A stretch of 6,813 nucleotides of DNA from Actinomycetota bacterium (GTDB taxonomy: Bacteria; Actinomycetota; Thermoleophilia; Miltoncostaeales; Miltoncostaeaceae), in the NCBI GenBank assembly GCA_947451735.1, contig CANGAY010000041.1:1-6813 (forward strand), read 5' to 3'. A program made the translations under genes and the position numbers. Shown here piece by piece: positions 1 through 6,813 of this stretch (position 1 is its first letter; each line of letters opens with the position of its first letter). Below the pieces are notes generated by a model. That model was not told the origin of the DNA. It searched no databases and saw only the letters and a program-made list of their open reading frames with translations.

Positions 1-1
1 C

Positions 2-541
2 GCCGCCGACACATTCACGGTCACGGCGAGCCCCGGCGGGGCCACCTGCACGGTCGCCGGCGCAGCGGGTGGGCCCTGCACGTTCGATGGCCTCACCAAC
101 GGCACGGCGTACACGTTCACGGCCACCGCGACGAACGCCACCGGCACGTCCCCCGCGTCAGCGGCCTCCGCGGCGGTGACACCGGCGGCGGTCGTGCCGA
201 CGGCCCCGGCACTCCCCGGACGCACGCGATGCACCCGCACCACGTGCATCACCGTGGGAACGGTGCCGACGGGCGTGACGCGCATCACCCAGGCGGCGTC
301 GCGCCGGCGCGCGGCCACGTCCTTTGCGCACCCCTTCGCGTGGCACCACGCGACGGCGACCCGGGGCGCCTGCCGCATCATCACGGCCCGCGGGAGCCGT
401 ACCTACGTCTGCACCACCCGCCTCGCCAGGGGCAACTGGACCCTCACCACCCGCGGCCTTTCGTCAACGAACCAGATCGTGGCGCAGTCGATGAAGCGGG
501 TGCACCTGGCGGGCATCACGCGTCCGGCGGTCACCGGCTAA
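2..541 (+). CDS. C-terminal part of a secreted FN3-domain protein (5' truncated by window edge)
   Basis: The frame is open from base 2 to the TAA at 539-541, giving 179 visible residues; the true start lies upstream of the window. Residues 1 to about 61 match the second half of a fibronectin type III domain of the kind repeated in actinobacterial surface proteins: a CTVAG segment, a second Cys ten residues later (C16 and C26), then [16 protein letters not shown] and an SPASAAS tail ending in VTP. A Pro/Ala/Val linker follows (about 62-72). The last ~105 residues hold four more Cys (near 75, 80, 123 and 132) and a basic, Thr-rich, probably beta-stranded module with a TYVCTTRL...GNWTLTTR segment. 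I do not recognise this as a named domain. The protein is probably exported, inferred from the FN3 type and paired Cys since the signal peptide is not visible. No sortase motif or C-terminal membrane anchor is present. The role is unknown; surface adhesion or polymer binding is only a guess. The gene converges on the thioredoxin fusion gene, with 12 bases between stops. Confidence 0.75.
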   Translation, partial: AADTFTVTASPGGATCTVAGAAGGPCTFDGLTNGTAYTFTATATNATGTSPASAASAAVTPAAVVPTAPALPGRTRCTRTTCITVGTVPTGVTRITQAASRRRAATSFAHPFAWHHATATRGACRIITARGSRTYVCTTRLARGNWTLTTRGLSSTNQIVAQSMKRVHLAGITRPAVTG

Positions 542-553
542 CGCGGACGCGCA

Positions 554-1270
554 CTACCCGAGAGCGCTGACCAGCTCGCGTGCCTCTGCGGTGCCGATGG
601 CGCCCGTCTTCACCAGGCCCACGTTGCCCGAGGGCTCCACGATGACCCCGGCCGGCACGCTCCAGATGGGGAGCGCGCCTGCCTCGGGGTGCTCACTCAG
701 GTCAACGCTCACGATGTCGTGCGCCCCGGCGGCGTCCTCGATGGCGCGCTTGGCCGGTCCGCATCGGGGGCAGTTGGGAGCGGTGACCACCAGCAGCCAC
801 GGTCCGCTGCCCTCCAGATCGAACGCCTTCTTCAGATCGTGGGCTGATCCGCCGCGGCGCACCAGCTGCTTCCAGGCGATGCATCCGATGCAGATGCCGC
901 TGATGGCCGAGAACAGCGCCACCGCGGCAACCATCGCCGTGATGATCCAGCCGGCGAGCGACAGGCCGCTGTAGAGCAGCACGATGGCCACCACCAGCAT
1001 GGAGATGGCGATGAGCTGCGCGAATCGCACGGGGCGCGAGGGCTCCAGTTCGGCCGGGCGCACGGGCAGCAGCGCGAACAGGTAGGCCACCGGCGACCAC
1101 CGCGGGCCGATGAGGGCCAGCGCGATGAACACCGCGGCGATGACCACCACGGCCTGCGTCTGGAAGATGACCGCCTCGAGGCACAGCATTCCCGTGATGG
1201 CCTGCGCGAAGCGCGGGGCCCACGGGTGCACGGCGGCGGGGGTGCGGGCGGGAAGCGGGAACGTGCTCAT
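554..1270 (-). CDS. DUF4395 membrane domain fused to thioredoxin-like domain
   Basis: This 238-residue protein has two parts. Residues ~17-137 form a hydrophobic domain with about four membrane segments (near 22-36, 40-54, 86-106 and 108-126). It carries hallmarks of the DUF4395 family: RFAQ near the start (20-23), GPRWSP (55-60), a second PVRFAQ (80-85) and the closing CIGC (127-130). Residues ~140-238 form a small thioredoxin-like domain: strand WLLVVTAP, active site CPRC (C167, C170) and a likely cis-proline at P206 in WSVP. The expected role is membrane-tethered thiol-disulfide exchange, with electrons possibly passing between CPRC and CIGC; this is inference. In other actinobacteria I recall DUF4395 proteins encoded beside thioredoxins, so the fusion fits a functional pair. 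The ATG lies 12 bases after the ileS stop, so the gene is probably cotranscribed with ileS; no strong Shine-Dalgarno is seen. The substrate is unknown, and which side of the membrane the C-terminal domain faces cannot be settled from sequence alone. Confidence 0.85.
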   Translation of the reverse strand: MSTFPLPARTPAAVHPWAPRFAQAITGMLCLEAVIFQTQAVVVIAAVFIALALIGPRWSPVAYLFALLPVRPAELEPSRPVRFAQLIAISMLVVAIVLLYSGLSLAGWIITAMVAAVALFSAISGICIGCIAWKQLVRRGGSAHDLKKAFDLEGSGPWLLVVTAPNCPRCGPAKRAIEDAAGAHDIVSVDLSEHPEAGALPIWSVPAGVIVEPSGNVGLVKTGAIGTAEARELVSALG

Positions 1271-1282
1271 GGGCTCAGCAAA

Positions 1283-4416
<3,134 letters not shown>

Positions 4417-4420
<4 letters not shown>

Positions 4421-5085
4421 GCGGCCTCCGCCACGTCGGGATCGTTCTTCAACCAGCGAAGCACGTCGTGGAAGTCACCGTAGGGGATGTACCCCACGCC
4501 CTCCTCGTCGAGCCATTCGGCAAGGCCGGCACGGGCGAACACCACGTCGGCCAGCAGCGATGCGCACCGGTCGCTGATGCCATCGCCCACGTACACCAGC
4601 CGGTCGCCGTCGAAGCGCTCATGGATGGCGTGCCGCTTGCACCTGCGCCCGCAGATCTCGCACGGATCGCCGCGGTCCTCGCTCCACACCAGCGTGCAGC
4701 CGTCGTGCGTGAACACGGCGTCGTTGGCCACCACCTCCAGATGCCCGGCACCCAGGCCGTCAAGCACCTCGTCGATGACGCACCGGAACCCGGCGCTCAT
4801 CACCACCAGCCGGTGGTCGTTGGCCTCGGCCCACGCCACCAGTTCGGGAAACCCGTCGCGCACACCGGCATGCGACAACACCAGATCGATCACCTGGTCG
4901 TGCGGCGCGGTGACCGTGGCGAACTGCTGCTCCATCGCCTGCTCCACGGTGATCTCGCCCGCGCGCAGCGCGGGTTCCAGCTCGTCCCACACACCGGGAC
5001 GCCCGTGGGCGTCCACGATCACGTGAAGGGTGTCGCGCATGGTGATGGTGCCGTCGAAGTCCACGGCGATGAGGAGCTCTGCCAC
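4417..5085 (-). CDS. HAD-superfamily phosphatase, MtnX/SerB-like
   Basis: Starting at the GTG at 5083-5085, the protein has 222 residues, usual for the phosphoserine-phosphatase-like branch of the HAD superfamily. All HAD motifs are present: motif I DFDGT (nucleophile D9, acid D11), motif II Ser in MSAGF (S97), motif III Lys (K150) and motif IV YVGDGISD (D168, D172). Residues ~16-80 form the small helical C1 cap. A Cys-rich stretch C142-x2-C145-x3-C149-K precedes helix 150-157, recalling the CGxCK segment of MtnX (a methionine-salvage phosphatase), and the ending VFARAGL...YIPYGDF is also MtnX-like. No other methionine-salvage genes are in view, so the substrate, a small phosphorylated metabolite, is unknown. 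The frame stays open far upstream on the strand opposite the hydrolase gene, but homology begins at AVDFDGT, so the GTG just before it is the sensible start. No Shine-Dalgarno precedes it; a TANNNT box sits 8 bases upstream. The stop overlaps the ileS ATG, implying translational coupling. Confidence 0.88.
4425..4429 (-). promoter_or_regulatory. Shine-Dalgarno (GGAGG) of ileS inside the phosphatase gene
   Basis: On the minus strand GGAGG is followed by CCGC and the ATG of ileS, a spacing of 4 bases. It lies in the last codons of the phosphatase reading frame and supports both the 4420 start of ileS and coupled translation. It contrasts with the first genes of both operons, which have no such site. 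Confidence 0.7.
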
Positions 5086-5093
5086 GACGGACG

Positions 5094-5099
5094 AGGCTA
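5094..5099 (-). promoter_or_regulatory. Putative -10 box (TAGCCT) for the phosphatase-ileS-thioredoxin operon
   Basis: On the minus strand TAGCCT fits TANNNT. It lies 8 bases before the GTG at 5085, placing a likely transcription start at or next to the start codon, as in a leaderless mRNA. There is no Shine-Dalgarno in between and no clear -35 hexamer. The call rests on a short degenerate motif at an informative position; high GC makes TANNNT scarce, which helps, but chance remains possible. Confidence 0.4.
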
Positions 5100-5108
5100 C
5101 CAGCGGCG

Positions 5109-5114
5109 TACCAT
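5109..5114 (+). promoter_or_regulatory. Putative -10 box (TACCAT) for the hydrolase-lipid kinase operon
   Basis: TACCAT fits TANNNT and lies 7 bases before the GTG at 5122, the spacing expected of actinobacterial leaderless promoters where the mRNA begins at the start codon. No Shine-Dalgarno is present. A -35 at 17-base spacing would fall at 5086-5091 (GACGGA), a poor match. An 8-base perfect palindrome CCCGCGGG (5115-5122) separates the box from the start codon; it may be chance in DNA this GC-rich. Confidence 0.4.
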
Positions 5115-5121
5115 CCCGCGG

Positions 5122-5862
5122 GTGTCCGACGAACCTGAAGAGATCGAGATCGAGTCGCCCCGTCCCGTGTTCATCCACGGGGCCGGGCGCACGCCGGCGT
5201 CGTGGGGGCCGCAGCTCGCGCGCTTCGAGGGCGCGCTCGCCGTGGCGCTGCCCGGCCATCCCGATGGCCAGCCGCTGCAGGGCGCAGTGGAGATGGCCCA
5301 GTGGGTCATCGCCGAGGTGGAGGAGATCCCCGGGCCGCTCGTGATGGTGGGCCACTCGCTGGGCGGCGCCGTGGCACTCGAGGTGGCGCTGCTGCGTCCC
5401 GACCTGGTGGCGGGGCTCATCCTGGTGAGCACCGGCGCCCGGCTGCCGGTGCCGCAGGAGGCCATCAACCGCATTGACGATGACTTCCACGCCGAGTGCA
5501 CGCGCATGGTGGAGCAGTCGTGGTTCCACCACGAGCCCGAGCTCATCCGCCGCGGCATCGCGTCGGTCGAGTCGATGGGCCCGGAGGCGCTGATGGCCGA
5601 CTACCTCTCGGCCCGCGACCACGATGTGCGCAACCTGCTGGGCGACATCACCGCACCCGCGCTGGTCATTGCCGGCGAGTCCGACCCGCTGGTGCCGGTG
5701 TGGCTGTCGGAAGAACTCGCCGACGGACTGCCCAACGCCGGCATGGCCGTGGTACCCGAGGCCGCCCACGTTCCCCAGCTGGAACGTGCCGACGTGGTTG
5801 ACCTGCTGGTGGCCGCGTGGCTCGCGCGGCTCGAGCTGACACTGCTCGAGGGCGATGACTGA
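5122..5862 (+). CDS. Alpha/beta hydrolase fold protein
   Basis: From the GTG at 5122-5124 the product has 246 residues, typical of compact single-domain alpha/beta hydrolases. Visible are the oxyanion-side HGAG (19-22), the nucleophile elbow GHSLGG with S79 (77-82), the acid GESDPLVP with D188, and the catalytic His in EAAHVPQLE (H216). The triad Ser-Asp-His is therefore intact. The region ~105-175, rich in acidic and His residues, would be the lid over the active site. No signal peptide or membrane segment is seen, so it is probably cytoplasmic. Family members include esterases, lipases, C-C hydrolases and haloperoxidase-like enzymes; the substrate cannot be read from the sequence. The frame is open upstream to 4264, but that part lies antisense to the phosphatase gene and shows no homology. 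The next gene starts within its last codons (8-base overlap). Pairing with a lipid kinase makes a lipid or lysophospholipid ester a reasonable but unproven guess. Confidence 0.88.
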   Translation: MSDEPEEIEIESPRPVFIHGAGRTPASWGPQLARFEGALAVALPGHPDGQPLQGAVEMAQWVIAEVEEIPGPLVMVGHSLGGAVALEVALLRPDLVAGLILVSTGARLPVPQEAINRIDDDFHAECTRMVEQSWFHHEPELIRRGIASVESMGPEALMADYLSARDHDVRNLLGDITAPALVIAGESDPLVPVWLSEELADGLPNAGMAVVPEAAHVPQLERADVVDLLVAAWLARLELTLLEGDD

Positions 5863-6802
5863 CGCACCGGTGGCGCCCGACCACCCCATCGCAATGCTGG
5901 TGAATCCGGCGTCCACCGCGGCGCACCCGGGTCTGGTGGAGCTGGCCGAGCGCCTGCTCGGGCCACTTGGGCTCACCGTGGTGCTCACCACGCAGGAGCG
6001 TGGTCACGCCGCGGAGTTGGCGCAGCTGGCATGGGAGAAGCACGGGGCGCTCACCGTGGTGACCATGGGCGGCGACGGCACGGCGGCCGAGGCAGCAGGC
6101 GCCCTGGTGGGCACCGGGGCCGCGCTCGCGCCCATCCCGGCCGGCAGCACCAACGTGTTCGCACGCACGCTGGGCTGGCCCAGCGACTGCGTGCAGGCCA
6201 TCGAACTGCTGGCCCGGGAGATCCGGGCGGGACGCCAGGCGCAGCCGGTGACCATCGGACGCCTGGTGGCCGACGGCGAGGAGCGGTTCTTCATCGTCAA
6301 CGCGAGCGCCGGCGTGGAGGCCGCTGCCGCCGAGACCGTGGAGCGCCACCCGCGCATGAAGCGCTACATCGGGCAGGCGTGGTTCGCCGGGGCGGTGGCC
6401 GTGGCGGCCGTGCGCAGCCGGAAGTCGAGCGGCGTGCAGGTGAGCATTGACGGCGGCACGCCGTTTCGCATGTCATCGCTCAGCGTGGCCTGCACGCGGC
6501 CGTACGCCTACTTCGGCAAGCGCGCCTTCGACCTCATCCCCGATGCCGGACGCGAGGGGATGCTCGGCTGGGTGGGCACCGCAACCCACAGTGTCGCGGG
6601 GCCGGCCATCGCCGCCACGGGCGCGCTCACCGGTGCCTGGCACCTCGACTCCGCGCGCCTGGCACACGGCGTGTCGTCGGCACGCATCACCGTCGAAGCC
6701 GAGGGCAGCGTGGCACTGCAGGCCGATGGCGAGCCGCTCGGCGAGTTCCACGACGTCACATTCGAGCCCGCCCCCGGGCTGCTGGTGCTGCGCCCCGCCT
6801 AG
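5855..6802 (+). CDS. Diacylglycerol kinase catalytic domain protein (YegS/BmrU/LCB5-type lipid kinase)
   Basis: This 315-residue protein is full length for the bacterial DagK/YegS family, which phosphorylates diacylglycerol or related lipids with ATP at the inner face of the membrane. The N-terminal domain begins with AMLVNPAS (13-20, the usual VNP strand). It then has the nucleotide-binding GGDGTAAEA (72-80, with the family's GGDGTxxE pattern) and PAGSTNVFARTLGWP (95-109), the version of PxGTxNDFAR common in actinobacteria. The C-terminal beta-rich lipid-binding domain spans ~120-310, with FFIVNASAGVEAAA (145-158) and a closing LQADGEPLG (288-296) that matches the family's DGE motif. ATG 5855 overlaps the hydrolase stop by 8 bases (ATGACTGA). 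GAGGG sits only 2 bases before it, so translation probably depends on coupling to the upstream gene. A few bacterial members act on undecaprenol, sphingoid bases or glycolipids rather than diacylglycerol; substrate is not determined here. It ends in TAG 11 bases before the window edge. Confidence 0.92.
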   Translation: MTDAPVAPDHPIAMLVNPASTAAHPGLVELAERLLGPLGLTVVLTTQERGHAAELAQLAWEKHGALTVVTMGGDGTAAEAAGALVGTGAALAPIPAGSTNVFARTLGWPSDCVQAIELLAREIRAGRQAQPVTIGRLVADGEERFFIVNASAGVEAAAAETVERHPRMKRYIGQAWFAGAVAVAAVRSRKSSGVQVSIDGGTPFRMSSLSVACTRPYAYFGKRAFDLIPDAGREGMLGWVGTATHSVAGPAIAATGALTGAWHLDSARLAHGVSSARITVEAEGSVALQADGEPLGEFHDVTFEPAPGLLVLRPA

Positions 6803-6813
6803 ATCTCGTGGCC

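Noticed and set aside
158..349. 63-codon minus-strand frame, extremely Arg-rich
   Set aside because: Shadow of the FN3-protein gene on the opposite strand; the Arg bias is what reading GC-rich DNA in a wrong frame gives.
535..575. Rho-independent terminator between the convergent genes
   Set aside because: The 12-base gap between stops is too short, and I saw no strong stem followed by a T run on either strand.
4421..5121. T-box or other riboswitch controlling ileS
   Set aside because: The interval is coding DNA for the phosphatase plus a 36-base spacer; there is no room for a leader, and I saw no T-box core sequence.
5086..5991. Upstream extension of the phosphatase frame on the minus strand
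   Set aside because: It is antisense to the hydrolase and kinase genes; HAD homology begins only at the DFDGT motif, so the GTG at 5085 was taken as start.

Overview
The window is high-GC bacterial chromosomal DNA, about two thirds or more G+C by eye. Coding density is very high, with gene gaps of only 12 to 36 bases and frequent stop/start overlaps. It has GTG starts, an FN3-type surface protein with a Cys-x9-Cys pattern, a stand-alone DUF4395 membrane domain and a YegS/LCB5-type lipid kinase. Together these suggest Actinomycetota, possibly a deep-branching class such as Thermoleophilia or Acidimicrobiia. The class is inferred from gene style only, because no rRNA or other marker is present.

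Layout. (1) Positions 2-541, plus strand: the C-terminal end of a secreted FN3-domain protein whose start lies outside the window. (2) Positions 5085-554, minus strand: a three-gene cluster transcribed right to left. It holds a MtnX/SerB-like HAD phosphatase, then ileS (type 2 isoleucyl-tRNA synthetase, ATGA overlap), then, after 12 bases, a DUF4395-thioredoxin fusion membrane protein. (3) Positions 5122-6802, plus strand: a divergent pair, an alpha/beta hydrolase whose end overlaps by 8 bases the start of a diacylglycerol-kinase-family lipid kinase. Eleven bases of unassigned DNA follow. There are no tRNA or rRNA genes, mobile elements, CRISPR arrays or conspicuous repeats.

The two operons diverge from a 36-base gap (5086-5121). 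Both first genes lack a Shine-Dalgarno sequence but have a TANNNT hexamer 7-8 bases before a GTG start, which suggests a pair of back-to-back leaderless promoters. ileS, internal to its operon, has a GGAGG placed within the last codons of the phosphatase gene. No room exists for a T-box leader directly before ileS or before the operon.

Most notable points: the IleRS carries GSHH in place of the canonical HxGH (HIGH) signature, an exchange of the first and third positions that has been linked to extreme mupirocin resistance in other type 2 IleRS enzymes; and the DUF4395 domain, with a membrane-edge CIGC, is fused directly to a thioredoxin-like domain with a CPRC active site. Nothing here amounts to an obviously new multi-gene system; otherwise the genes are housekeeping or common accessory families.
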